A DNA stretch of 64,000 bases from positions 62,001-126,000 of the forward strand of contig NZ_JABMKX010000016.1 in NCBI RefSeq assembly GCF_013204885.1. Reading direction: 5' to 3'. The stretch is from Paenibacillus tritici (GTDB lineage Bacteria; Bacillota; Bacilli; Paenibacillales; Paenibacillaceae). The translations under genes were made by a program, and so were the position numbers. The notes under the pieces were generated by a model, which was given only the letters and a program-made list of their open reading frames with translations, did not search any database and was not told where the DNA came from. The first letter of the stretch is position 1; every line of letters starts with the position of its first letter. Shown piece after piece: positions 17,492 through 25,880 of the stretch.

Positions 17492-19060
17492 TTACGCTTC
17501 TTCCGGCCCCTGGCTCAGCGCCGCCAAAAGCTCCAGCGCTTCCTCATGCTCCGGCTCAATCAGCAGCGATCTGCGCGTGTAATCCAGCGCCGCTTCGTCA
17601 TCCTCCTGCTCGTAGCTGCAGATCGCCAGGCAGTACAGCACGGTAATTACCGGCTCCTCCTCACTTGACGCAAGCGAATGCTCCAGGAAGCGGCGGGATT
17701 CCCCGTACTGCTCCATCTCGAACAGCAGCAGACCGCAGTCCAGCGCCAGATCATACTTTTGCGGCATCGGGTAGAAGCCCTTCCACATCAGATTAATCCC
17801 CCGCTGAAGGTCCAGCAGCTCTTCATCGCTGGCATCCGGCAGCAGCGCGGAGATGCGCTCCGCACTCTGGATGAACAGCTCGGCGTCATAGCCGCCCAGC
17901 CGCCAGAAGGCCAGAATCTGCTGCATCCCGATCGTATCGTAATTCTTGTCAATCCACACCTTCAGGCTGAAGAAGTCATCCGGCCCGAACCGCTCCACGA
18001 ACCGCCGGTAGGCCAGCCGGGTATGCGGATGCAGCATCGGCTCCTCCAGCATCAGGATACAGCCCACATTCAGATTCTTATAATGATGCTGCGTGAACTG
18101 GGCCAGTGCGCCCTTCCGTTCAAAATAATGCACCAGCGCATGATAATTCGCCGTGAGCGAGATGCTGCCGTGGTGAATCAGCTTCGGCGGCTCGGCGAAT
18201 TCCCAGTTCTCCAGCCGGTGGTCTCCCTTATCGGCAGTCAGCAGCAGGAAGCTTCCACGGGAGAGTGCCCCCAGACGCTCCATGCAGGACAAGGCCGCAG
18301 CAGGAAACAGCACATGCGAATCCTCCAGCTTGTCCAGATAGAACGAAATCACTTCATGGTACTTGTATGAAGGGTCCTCATAGCCTTCGGCCCGCTTGTA
18401 ATGATATTCCGGCACCAGATCCCGCAGTACTTCTGACGTGCTCATCGAGCCGGACTGCTCGGGATATTTCAACGAAACCTCACATTCATAAATCTTGCCT
18501 TCATCAATATAGAGCAGTTCCTGCTGAATACTATCGAAGAAGTAGTTGGCGATCACCATCAGCGGCTGCTGCAGTCCGCCGGGCTTAATCACGATTCCGC
18601 TCTGCGTCAGGGACAGCTCTGTATCCTGCACCGCATCAAAGCGGGCGAAATCAAGAATCCCCTGCTCCACAAAAGGCTTCAGACCTTCATGCTCCTGCCA
18701 GCCCTCAATGTTCTTCCAGGGCAAATCGCTCATTACGTAACGGAACGGCGGCAGCAGCACCCCCGCATACTGGATCAGCTCACATAACTGCTGCAGCACA
18801 TGGAACGCCAGACGTCCCACTCCTGCCCCCAGCTCCAGAACAATCACCGGTTCTGCAGTATATCCCTTCTCTGCCCGGTCCTGAAGAAATCCGAAGATCA
18901 TCTCCGCATAAGCGGTTCCAATCATCGGATTGCTAGTAATGTACTGCGGAACCTGGTCATTGGCCCAAGCCTGCAAACCGAGCTGTTCATAATAGGCACG
19001 CTGCAGTTCCCATATTGGCGCTTCACTGAAGCGGTAGCGTTCTTGTTCCTCTAATGTCAT
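17492..19060 (-). CDS. SAM-dependent methyltransferase with C-terminal TPR-like repeats
   Basis: A 522-residue cytoplasmic protein. Near residue 72 it has the SAM-binding motif VIVLELGAGVGRLAFHVL, and later VMSDLPWKN and VIANYFFDSIQQELLYID, consistent with a class I methyltransferase of the MidA-like group. The last 130 residues are helical and look like TPR repeats (CGLLLFEMEQYGESRRFLEH, CLAICSYEQEDDEAALDYTR). The target is unknown. It is a single gene facing the same way as glnS, and a weak ribosome-binding site (AGCAGGG) precedes the ATG. An alternative is a scaffold that uses the methyltransferase fold only for binding. Confidence 0.75.
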   Translation of the reverse strand: MTLEEQERYRFSEAPIWELQRAYYEQLGLQAWANDQVPQYITSNPMIGTAYAEMIFGFLQDRAEKGYTAEPVIVLELGAGVGRLAFHVLQQLCELIQYAGVLLPPFRYVMSDLPWKNIEGWQEHEGLKPFVEQGILDFARFDAVQDTELSLTQSGIVIKPGGLQQPLMVIANYFFDSIQQELLYIDEGKIYECEVSLKYPEQSGSMSTSEVLRDLVPEYHYKRAEGYEDPSYKYHEVISFYLDKLEDSHVLFPAAALSCMERLGALSRGSFLLLTADKGDHRLENWEFAEPPKLIHHGSISLTANYHALVHYFERKGALAQFTQHHYKNLNVGCILMLEEPMLHPHTRLAYRRFVERFGPDDFFSLKVWIDKNYDTIGMQQILAFWRLGGYDAELFIQSAERISALLPDASDEELLDLQRGINLMWKGFYPMPQKYDLALDCGLLLFEMEQYGESRRFLEHSLASSEEEPVITVLYCLAICSYEQEDDEAALDYTRRSLLIEPEHEEALELLAALSQGPEEA

Positions 19061-19237
19061 TGGTTCTAACCCTGCTCTCTGATTGTCGTACGGAAATTTG
19101 TCCGGTAGTCAAATATTATCACATTTCCGCATATATTTTCTTGAAATGCTGTGCATTCCACCTGAATCCCTTGTCTATCTCCGACTGGTTCGCTCATACT
19201 CCGCCGGAGGTACTGTCTGCGAACTTCGGCGTAATGG

Positions 19238-19425
19238 CATAATGTTGCACATTCTGCAACCTCATCATCTGATTATCCTGAGGCTCAAGACAATTGTTGC
19301 ATGAATGGCAGGAATCCCCCCTGCTAAGCAGTGTGGAGGAGGAAGAATCCTGCCTTTTGTACAACAATCGTGGCTTAGAGTCCATATCCGGCGGGAATTG
19401 TTGCATTTTTTACAGCTCCAATGGT
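19238..19425 (+). repeat. TGTTGCA intergenic element, copy A
   Basis: About 190 bases that align with the reverse complement of 27540-27705. Shared blocks include CATAATGTTGCACATT, a GCAGGAAT block and CTGCCTTTT. An internal long hairpin is possible: ATTGTTG (19293-19299) with CAACAAT (19362-19368), and inside it GGCAGGA (19307-19313) with TCCTGCC (19348-19354). A smaller GTTGCA/TGCAAC hairpin precedes it. No gene is seen here. It lies between the methyltransferase promoter region and the arsB terminator. Confidence 0.75.
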
Positions 19426-19442
19426 CTAGTCCAGTCCAGGAC

Positions 19443-19478
19443 AAAAAAAGCGGTGCAGACTCACCGTCTGCACCGCTT
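19443..19478 (-). terminator. Terminator of arsB
   Basis: Perfect 13-bp arms AAGCGGTGCAGAC and GTCTGCACCGCTT around a 5-base loop, followed on the minus strand by seven T including the end of the arm. It is 30 bases past the arsB stop. Confidence 0.9.
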
Positions 19479-19508
19479 GTTCTGCTTATCCTATTTCTAG
19501 TGCTTAAG

Positions 19509-20801
19509 TTAGAGCAGCTTCAGCTCCAGATACAAGCCCAGCAAGGTGATGAATAGCGTCGGAATCGTCAGGATCACGCCTATTTTGAAATAAGTGCCCC
19601 AGGAGATCTTCACACCCTTGCCCGACAGCACATGCAGCCACAGCAGCGTAGCCAGTGAACCGATCGGTGTAATCTTCGGACCCAGATCCGAGCCAATGAC
19701 ATTGGCATAGATCAGAGCTTCCTTCACAAGACCTGCGGCATGTGCGGTATCAATCGCCAGCGCCCCGATCAGCACCGTCGGCAGATTATTCATCACTGAG
19801 GAGAGGAGCGCGGCAAGGAAGCCCATTCCCATCGTGGCAGCGAACAACCCGTGCTCCGCAATTCCGCTGATCATCTCGGCAAGCACATCCGTCAGTCCCG
19901 CATTACGCAGACCATATACCACTACATACATGCCAATGGAGAAAAAGACAATCGCCCAAGGCGCACCCTTGACCACTTCCATAGTCTTCACGTAAGGACT
20001 TCTGCGGGCCATCAGCAGGAAACAAACCGCAATCACTCCTGCTACCACAGATACCGGAATGTTCAGGAATTCACTAACGAAATAGCCGGAGACCAAAAGC
20101 GCCAGTACGCCCCAGGATAACCGGAACATCCGTTGATCCTTAATCGCTTCCTCCGGAAGCTTCATTCCGGCGGTGTCATACTCTTTGGGTATGCTGCGGC
20201 GGAAGTACAGGTATAAGACCAGAATACTGGCTCCCAGTGAGAATAAGGTGGGCAGCCACATATGCCCTGCATACTGCATGAAGGTGATGCCGAAGAAATC
20301 GGCGGAGACAATATTAACCAGGTTGCTGACGATCAGCGGCAGCGAGGTGGTGTCGGCGATGAAGCCGCTGGCGATAATGAAGGGAAACACTTTGCGCTCG
20401 TCAAAATTCAGTGCCCGGACCATCGCCAGCACAATCGGCGTCAGAATCAGCGCTGCCCCGTCATTGGCGAACAATGTCGCCACAACTGCACCCAGCAGGA
20501 TCACATAGACGAACATCAGCGTTCCGTTGCCGCGCGCCGCCGATGCCATATGCAGGGCCGCCCATTCGAAGAATCCAATTTTATCAAGGATTAAGGAAAT
20601 CAGAATAATAGCTACAAATGCCAGCGTGGCATTCCATACAATTAACGTCACATCACGGACATCCCCGAAGCTGACCACACCTGCGGCAAGCGCCAAGATC
20701 GCCCCGCCGCAAGCGGACCAGCCAATGGATAAATTCCGCGGCTGCCAGATCACAAAAATCAAAGTAATAACAAAAATCAGGCAGGCGGTAACAATCACCA
20801 T
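19509..20801 (-). CDS. arsB: ArsB-family arsenite efflux pump
   Basis: Inner-membrane transporter of 430 residues with about eleven hydrophobic segments. Family landmarks include IVWNATLAFVAIILISLILD, LFANDGAALILTPIV and VMNNLPTVLIGALAI. This pattern fits ArsB/NhaD-like carriers and best fits arsenite efflux, where it would extrude As(III) or Sb(III) using proton motive force. The ATG at 20801 follows a G-rich site and gives the expected hydrophobic N-terminus; a longer frame adds a polar tail. No arsR or arsC gene is next to it, so arsenic control is not evident and the substrate is inferred from family only. Confidence 0.85.
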   Translation of the reverse strand: MVIVTACLIFVITLIFVIWQPRNLSIGWSACGGAILALAAGVVSFGDVRDVTLIVWNATLAFVAIILISLILDKIGFFEWAALHMASAARGNGTLMFVYVILLGAVVATLFANDGAALILTPIVLAMVRALNFDERKVFPFIIASGFIADTTSLPLIVSNLVNIVSADFFGITFMQYAGHMWLPTLFSLGASILVLYLYFRRSIPKEYDTAGMKLPEEAIKDQRMFRLSWGVLALLVSGYFVSEFLNIPVSVVAGVIAVCFLLMARRSPYVKTMEVVKGAPWAIVFFSIGMYVVVYGLRNAGLTDVLAEMISGIAEHGLFAATMGMGFLAALLSSVMNNLPTVLIGALAIDTAHAAGLVKEALIYANVIGSDLGPKITPIGSLATLLWLHVLSGKGVKISWGTYFKIGVILTIPTLFITLLGLYLELKLL

Positions 20802-20910
20802 CCAGCCCCCCGTTCGATCTGCAGCATTCCCCGATGCACTCCTTAAAATAAATATAGTATAAGCCAATTCATATATACTAAAGCAGCCCCTTCTGAAGTA
20901 CAAGAAAAAA

Positions 20911-20939
20911 TTGCTGGGGGGTTAGCAGGGCATTATTTA
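20911..20939 (+). promoter_or_regulatory. Candidate promoter of the small-peptide transcript
   Basis: Plus-strand -35 TTGCTG (20911-20916), 17-base spacer and -10-like TATTTA (20934-20939). It would give a leader of about 120 bases before the peptide gene. Confidence 0.4.
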
Positions 20940-21068
20940 TATACTTAAGTACTAAGCGCCTGAAGGGATACATAGGCTGGATTAAGGGGAACGAAGCAGC
21001 TTCTTGGGAGAGGAGATGCAGGTCCGTAAGAGCCATCCTTGCGTTTGGGATTGGAGGTTCGGACTACC

Positions 21069-21149
21069 ATGAGTACAGATCAGCTCATTGCACTGCTCGT
21101 TCTTGTTATTATGATTGTACAGCTTGCCGTCAAGAAGGATAAATCCTGA
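21069..21149 (+). CDS. 26-residue hydrophobic peptide, possible type I toxin
   Basis: ATG to TGA encodes a 26-residue peptide: a short polar start (MSTDQ), one membrane-spanning stretch (LIALLVLVIMIVQLAV) and a charged tail (KKDKS). GGAGG lies 11-16 bases upstream. A strong terminator begins 16 bases after the stop, and a promoter-like sequence lies 130 bases before, so it is a self-contained short transcript. One membrane span plus a Lys-rich end is the design of holin-like type I toxin peptides of Firmicutes. No antisense RNA partner was proven. It could also be a small membrane regulator. The approximately 130-base leader is unrecognised. Confidence 0.6.
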   Translation: MSTDQLIALLVLVIMIVQLAVKKDKS

Positions 21150-21164
21150 AGACAGCAACCAGAG

Positions 21165-21189
21165 AGACCGGGGGCATCCCGGTCTTTTT
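21165..21189 (+). terminator. Terminator of the small-peptide transcript
   Basis: AGACCGGG and CCCGGTCT pair around a 5-base loop and are followed by TTTTT. It lies 15 bases after the peptide stop. Confidence 0.85.
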
Positions 21190-21236
21190 GCCGTGAGGAC
21201 CAGCGTTGGGCGCAGGCCCAAGGGACAAGATAACCG

Positions 21237-21542
21237 CAGTCCAATTGTGTTCGGTTTTCCGTTTACATTCGGCCTACGCGGCGCTCCCAGTCCAATTGTG
21301 TTCGGTTTTTCGTTTACATTTGGCCTACGCAGCGCACCCAGTCCAATTGTGTTCGGTTTTTCGATTACATTCGGCCTACGCAGCGCACCTAGTCCAATTG
21401 TGTTCGGTTTTTCGATTACATTCGGCCTACGCGGCGCTTCCAGTCCAGTTGTGTTCGGTTTTCGATTACATTCGGGCTACGGCGGCGCGTCCAGTCCAAT
21501 TGTGTTCGGTTTTCCGATTACATTCGGCCTACGCACCCTCGC
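21237..21542. repeat. Tandem array of six 51-bp repeats
   Basis: Units start at 21237, 21288, 21339, 21390, 21441 and 21492, each 51 bases after the last. The core is CAGTCCAATTGTGTTCGG, then TTTTC and TTACATTCGGCCTACG. A further partial copy (TGTATTCGGTTTTCTGCGTA) lies at 21577, 76 bases after the matching point of the last unit, close to one and a half periods. Open frames across it arise because 51 is divisible by three; no start site supports translation. Confidence 0.9.
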
Positions 21543-21723
21543 ACCCCCGCACCCCCGTACCCTCCTACCTGCCAAGTGTATTCGGTTTTCTGCGTACATG
21601 GGTCGATCTGCTAATTAAGGAGTCTTCTTTATACAATAATAAAAATCCCCAATTCACTTACTAAAGTTGAGAAACATTATAAAGCATAGTAGAATGATTA
21701 CATGAAGAAAGGGGCGGACAGAT

Positions 21724-22794
21724 ATGGCCGAGGATAAACAACGAATGGAAATTGGAATCAGCACGTTTTTGGAGACTACACCCGATCCGGTGACAGGGCA
21801 GACTATCAGCCATGCCGAACGGCTGCGGGAAGCTGTAGAAGAAATTGTGCTCGCCGACCAGGTGGGCCTGGACGTATATGGCATTGGTGAACATCACCGG
21901 GCCGACTATGCAGGCAGCGCTCCGGCTGTCGTGCTGGCCGCAGCGGCAGCTACAACCAAGCGGATCAGACTGACCAGTGCAGTCAGCGTATTGTCTTCGG
22001 ATGACCCGGTTCGGGTGTATCAGGCTTTCGCTACGCTGGACGGCCTCTCGAACGGCCGGGCAGAGATTATGGCCGGACGCGGTTCCTTCATTGAATCGTT
22101 CCCGCTGTTCGGTTACAGCCTGGAGGATTATGATGAATTATTCGAGGAGAATCTGGAGCTGCTGCTGGCGATCCGGGCTTCCGAGAAGGTTACCTGGCGC
22201 GGCGGACATCGTCCGGCGATTCATAATCTTCCGGTCTATCCCCGTGCGGTGCAACAGCCGCTTCCCGTCTGGGTCGCCAGCGGCGGCAATCCCGAGTCTG
22301 CTGTGCGGGCCGGAACACTCGGCCTGCCCATCGCCTTCGCCATCATCGGCGGTATGCCGGAGCGGTTCGCTCCGCTCGTCAAATTGTACAAGGAAGCCGC
22401 TGTACGCGCAGGGCATAATCCCGACAAGCTGCAGATTGCCACGCACTCCCACGGCTTCGTAGGAGAGACTACCGAACAGGCGGCTGCCTTGTTCTATCCA
22501 TCCACCCAAGCCCAGATGAATGTCATCGGACGCGAACGGGGCTGGGGCGGAACGTATAACCGTGCAGCCTTTGACGATGCCCGGAGTCTGCGCGGCGCCC
22601 TCTATGTCGGTGACGCTGAATTCGTGGCCGAGAAGATCATACTGCTGCGCAAGAACCTTGGCGTGACCCGCTTCTTCCTGCATGTGAATGTCGGCACCAT
22701 GCCGCACCGCGAGGTACTGCGTGCCATTGAGCTGCTGGGCACCAAGGTGGCCCCTCTCGTGCATGAAGAATTAGCCCGTATTGAAGGCAAGTAA
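21724..22794 (+). CDS. LLM-class (luciferase-like) flavin oxidoreductase
   Basis: A 356-residue FMN- or F420-type TIM-barrel oxidoreductase of the bacterial luciferase-like family. Visible landmarks are GVGEHHRADY-like sequence (YGIGEHHRADYAGSAP) near residue 58, LSNGRAEIMAGRGSFIESFPLFG, and PVWVASGGNPESAVRAG. These are the conserved blocks of this family. GAAAGG stands about 11 bases before the ATG at 21724. It is a single gene between a repeat-rich region and a bidirectional terminator. The substrate is unknown; members include monooxygenases acting on sulfonates, amines and alkanes. Confidence 0.92.
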   Translation: MAEDKQRMEIGISTFLETTPDPVTGQTISHAERLREAVEEIVLADQVGLDVYGIGEHHRADYAGSAPAVVLAAAAATTKRIRLTSAVSVLSSDDPVRVYQAFATLDGLSNGRAEIMAGRGSFIESFPLFGYSLEDYDELFEENLELLLAIRASEKVTWRGGHRPAIHNLPVYPRAVQQPLPVWVASGGNPESAVRAGTLGLPIAFAIIGGMPERFAPLVKLYKEAAVRAGHNPDKLQIATHSHGFVGETTEQAAALFYPSTQAQMNVIGRERGWGGTYNRAAFDDARSLRGALYVGDAEFVAEKIILLRKNLGVTRFFLHVNVGTMPHREVLRAIELLGTKVAPLVHEELARIEGK

Positions 22795-22803
22795 CATTCA
22801 CTT

Positions 22804-22846
22804 AAAAAACACTTCAGGTGCCCAAGGGCTCTTGAAGTGTTTTTTT
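22804..22846. terminator. Bidirectional terminator
   Basis: AAAAAACACTTCA and TGAAGTGTTTTTTT form the arms. There is an A-run before and a T-run after, so it can end transcripts from both the flavin oxidoreductase (+) and the isochorismatase-like gene (-). Confidence 0.88.
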
Positions 22847-22847
22847 G

Positions 22848-23336
22848 TTAAGACTGGACTAACGCTTCTAACACCGGATAAGAGATCAGACTCCGGTCTC
22901 TGTAGGTTGCCGGGATCACATCACTGTGTGAGCTAAGAATGCCATTTTGCAGCAGAACAGCCTTGAACCCTCTTTCCGCAGCCCCGTTATAGGTGAACAG
23001 TACGCAATGCTCCGCAGCATAACCGGAGAGTATCAGCAGGTCGATCTTCTGCTCCCGCACAATCTGTTCCAGATCCGTCTTCCAGAATGCATTCGAGTAC
23101 TCCTTCTTCACTCTGAAATCCGTCTCCTGAACCTCAATTCCGGGAATGATGTTGAACTTCGCTTCCTCTGAAGGCTCCATGCCTTCAATGTCCTGAATAT
23201 GAATGACAGCATGGCCCTTGCCGCGCAGCAGCCCGGCGACATAATTAATATACTCACAGGCTTTGTCAATCACCTGCTGCTCCACCTTGCCCAGATGAGT
23301 CTCCTGCAGATCAATAATTAATAATCCGATTCTCAT
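22848..23336 (-). CDS. Isochorismatase-like cysteine hydrolase
   Basis: Small cytoplasmic hydrolase of 162 residues. The catalytic triad of the family can be placed: Asp in LLIIDLQ (residue 9), Lys in the FRVKKEYSNAF stretch near 78, and Cys in LSGYAAEHCVLFT near 112. Family members hydrolyse isochorismate, nicotinamide or other amides; the exact substrate cannot be told. Its ATG overlaps the stop of the acetyltransferase gene by 4 bases (ATGA), so the two form an operon. It ends inside the region of the shared bidirectional terminator. Confidence 0.9.
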   Translation of the reverse strand: MRIGLLIIDLQETHLGKVEQQVIDKACEYINYVAGLLRGKGHAVIHIQDIEGMEPSEEAKFNIIPGIEVQETDFRVKKEYSNAFWKTDLEQIVREQKIDLLILSGYAAEHCVLFTYNGAAERGFKAVLLQNGILSSHSDVIPATYRDRSLISYPVLEALVQS

Positions 23337-23824
23337 TCTATTCCTCCTATAAAGTAATTATTCAACCGCTTTTTCAAATCCACTCTTGTATATGTGGTTT
23401 CATACGCTGTACCGTCTTCATTATAAAATATAGCTGTTTTCAGGTAAGGCTCTGTAACCGCTGCATACCCGAGTCTGGTGATCAGCTGTATCATCCGTGG
23501 ATTCTCCTGCGGATCAACACTGACAAAGAGTTCCGAATAGCCCAGCGTCCGGGCCATATTCTCCTGATAACGAATCAGAGCCGAGCCTACACCCTTTCCC
23601 CGGCAGGCTTCTTTAACATAGAGATCACTCAGTTTGGGAATCCGGTTCCCGCTCAGCTTCAGAACCACGAACCCTGCAATCCTCCCGTCCATCTCAGCGA
23701 CTATGAAGCATCCTTCCCTTTGGTGATCCTGATCCAGATACTTGCGGAATAAGCCCTCATGATTTCTGATTGAACATAGACCATCCAGGTCCCTAGCGCT
23801 TGCGGCTCTTATGCTGTAATTCAT
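23333..23824 (-). CDS. GNAT-family N-acetyltransferase
   Basis: A 163-residue acetyltransferase. The acetyl-CoA-binding motif A is visible as LYVKEACRGKGVGSALIRY (Q/RxxGxG/A type), and later comes SVDPQENPRMIQLITRLGY, typical of motif B. The start at 23824 was preferred because GGAGG stands 5 bases before it; the ATG 12 bases earlier has no such site. The gene is the first of a two-gene operon with the isochorismatase-like hydrolase (4-base overlap). The acceptor is unknown. Confidence 0.88.
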   Translation of the reverse strand: MNYSIRAASARDLDGLCSIRNHEGLFRKYLDQDHQREGCFIVAEMDGRIAGFVVLKLSGNRIPKLSDLYVKEACRGKGVGSALIRYQENMARTLGYSELFVSVDPQENPRMIQLITRLGYAAVTEPYLKTAIFYNEDGTAYETTYTRVDLKKRLNNYFIGGIE

Positions 23825-23888
23825 CCCTGCCTCCATTATCTTAGATTATATAACAAGAATTGTAGCATTAATCCGTCCTATGTAGCAC

Positions 23889-23937
23889 AAAAAAACTGCA
23901 GTAGAATGATCCACCGGAATGGACCCGTCTCTGCAGT
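23889..23937 (-). terminator. Terminator of sugar importer 3 operon
   Basis: Outer arms ACTGCAG and CTGCAGT enclose a second stem GGTCCATTCC/GGTGGATC and are followed on the minus strand by seven T. It lies 45 bases past the last permease gene. Confidence 0.82.
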
Positions 23938-23982
23938 ATGTTTGGTCTTCACAGCTATCCTGAATCCGATCCGTTTACTCTG

Positions 23983-24837
23983 TTACTCTTTGACTCCGCC
24001 CAGTGCTACACCCGCGATAATATACCGGGACAGCAGGAAGTAGACCACGAACAGCGGCAACGCTGTCAGCGCCAGCCCCATATAGATCGAGCCGAATTCC
24101 GTCTTGTAAATGTCCCCGCGCAGCAAGCTTACCATGATAGGCATCGTATACTTCTCCTTCTGTGTAAGCAGGATCAGCGGCATGAACAGGTTGTTCCAGT
24201 TGGCCACAAAAGCGAAAATCGCTTGAGTCGCAATCGCCGGCATCATCAGCGGCATAATAATCCGGTTGAAGGTGCGGAACTCGCCGGACCCGTCTACACG
24301 GGCTGCCTCTACGATCTCAATGGATAATGTAGCGAGCAGGTATTGACGCATGAAGAACACCACCGCAGGCGCTGCAATCGCAGGCAAGATCAGCGGAAGG
24401 AAGTTATTGGTCCAGTGCAGCTTATACATGAACTGATAGAAGCCGATGGCACTGGCCTGGGAAGGAATCATCATCACGCACATAATGAAGGTGAAGAACG
24501 CGCCCCGCAGCTTCCAGCTGTAGGTTACCAGTCCGTAAGCGGCCAGGGATGAGAAGTAGACCGTACACAGGGTGGCCGAGCTGGCAATGATGAAGGAGTT
24601 CATGAAGCCTTGCAGCGGATCAAAGCTCTTGTCGAGCAGCACCTTCAGATTGCTCATCATGTGGCTCGAAGGGAGCAGCGAGAGCCCGCTCTGAATCTCC
24701 GGTGTAGAGCGCGTAGCGTTGACGAACATGATCCAGAACGGCAGAATGCTGAGTACCGCCAAAGCGATGCAAACCACATAGATAATCGTCTTGTTAATGG
24801 ATTGGGTGACTTTCCCGCTTTCCCGATTCTTCTGCAT
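23983..24837 (-). CDS. Carbohydrate ABC transporter permease (MalG type)
   Basis: Last gene of importer 3, 284 residues, with about six membrane segments. The EAA loop is EIVEAARVDGSGEFRTFNRI, followed by MPLMMPAIATQAIF. The C-terminus AGVALGGVKE is the short polar end common to this subunit group. It starts 3 bases after the upstream permease stops, which implies coupled translation. A terminator follows. The family is clear; the sugar is not. The cluster has no ATPase gene. Confidence 0.93.
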   Translation of the reverse strand: MQKNRESGKVTQSINKTIIYVVCIALAVLSILPFWIMFVNATRSTPEIQSGLSLLPSSHMMSNLKVLLDKSFDPLQGFMNSFIIASSATLCTVYFSSLAAYGLVTYSWKLRGAFFTFIMCVMMIPSQASAIGFYQFMYKLHWTNNFLPLILPAIAAPAVVFFMRQYLLATLSIEIVEAARVDGSGEFRTFNRIIMPLMMPAIATQAIFAFVANWNNLFMPLILLTQKEKYTMPIMVSLLRGDIYKTEFGSIYMGLALTALPLFVVYFLLSRYIIAGVALGGVKE

Positions 24838-24840
24838 GGC

Positions 24841-25812
24841 TTACACCTCCCTAGCAGCCGTCTTGGCAGCATTTCTGTGTGTTTGTTTTTGGATTTTTTT
24901 CATTTTGGCTGCATCGCGGTCACGCATGACGTAGAACAGCAAGCCGGACAGTACGGCAGATATCAGGAACATAATCATACTCGCGGCTGCAGCACGGTTA
25001 TACATGTAACTGCCCTTGAACGCCTGCCCGTAGATGAACATGGACGTAGTAAGCGTAGAGTCATCCGGTCCGCCCGCAAGGAATAATTGCGGAATATCGA
25101 ACATGGTCAGACCGCCTACCATCGAGGTGATCAGGGTGAACAGCAATATGGTACGCAGACTCGGCAGCGTGATCCGGAAGAAGGTCTGGAACCCGTTCGC
25201 CCCGTCAATCGCAGCCGATTCGAACAGCGCCGGATTAATTCCCATAACCCCTGCGATCAGGACGATCATGGTGTTCCCGTACCACATCCAGAACTGGATG
25301 AAAGACACGATGCCGCGCGCTGTCGTCTTATCCTGCAGGAAGAAGACCGGGCCGTCGGTCCATCCCAGCATCTGAAACAAGCTGTTGACCGGTCCCATCG
25401 GATAGGCGAACAAAGTACTGAACAATACGGCGATGGTACTCGCGGTAATGATATTCGGCATATAGAGCAGAACCTTGAACAATCCTTGCCCTTTTATGTT
25501 AAGACGCCGGTTGGTGAACCATGCGGTCAGCAAGAGCGCAAGCAGCATCTGTGGAACGAAGTTCGTAATCCAGAGCAGTCCGGTGTTGATCAGGGACTTG
25601 CGGAAGGACACATTATCGAAGAGAAGATCCTTGAAGTTCTGAAACGGGTTATCGAGGATATGTATAGGCTTGGGAATGAGCCCCTTCATATCCGTGAATC
25701 CAATCACTGCCGTATACAGAATGGGATACAGTGAGAAGATTAGAAAGGCAAGAATAAAGGGAAATGTAAAGATATAACCGAATTTCGCATAGCTGACATC
25801 CTTGCGGCGCAT
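24841..25812 (-). CDS. Sugar ABC transporter permease (MalF type)
   Basis: A 323-residue permease, longer than the usual 290 because of a polar N-terminus (MRRKDVSYAKFGYIF) and a Lys/Arg-rich C-terminal tail. Membrane segments begin near residue 14. The EAA-type loop is ESAAIDGANGFQTFFRITLP. It is the second gene in the importer 3 operon, after the binding protein, from which it is separated by a GC-rich stem-loop. GAGGTGAGAG before the ATG serves as ribosome-binding site. Confidence 0.93.
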   Translation of the reverse strand: MRRKDVSYAKFGYIFTFPFILAFLIFSLYPILYTAVIGFTDMKGLIPKPIHILDNPFQNFKDLLFDNVSFRKSLINTGLLWITNFVPQMLLALLLTAWFTNRRLNIKGQGLFKVLLYMPNIITASTIAVLFSTLFAYPMGPVNSLFQMLGWTDGPVFFLQDKTTARGIVSFIQFWMWYGNTMIVLIAGVMGINPALFESAAIDGANGFQTFFRITLPSLRTILLFTLITSMVGGLTMFDIPQLFLAGGPDDSTLTTSMFIYGQAFKGSYMYNRAAAASMIMFLISAVLSGLLFYVMRDRDAAKMKKIQKQTHRNAAKTAAREV

Positions 25813-25837
25813 GCTCTCACCTCTTTAGTTGATTATA

Positions 25838-25862
25838 GGGGCGGGAAAAATCCCCCCGCCCC
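25838..25862 (-). promoter_or_regulatory. GC-rich stem-loop between binding protein and permease
   Basis: GGGGCGGG and CCCGCCCC are perfect 8-bp arms around a 9-base loop, with no T-run after it. It sits between the binding-protein stop and the permease start, like the hairpins in the other two importer clusters. It may stabilise the binding-protein message. Confidence 0.6.
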
Positions 25863-25880
25863 TCCGAATTCTTCTTATGC

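Noticed and set aside
20840..20885. ArsR operator before arsB
   Set aside because: TAGTATA/TATACTA halves are present but do not match the known ArsR site layout, and there is no arsR gene.
21115..21664. Repetitive protein frames over the second 51-bp array
   Set aside because: Two different frames are equally open and neither has a start site.
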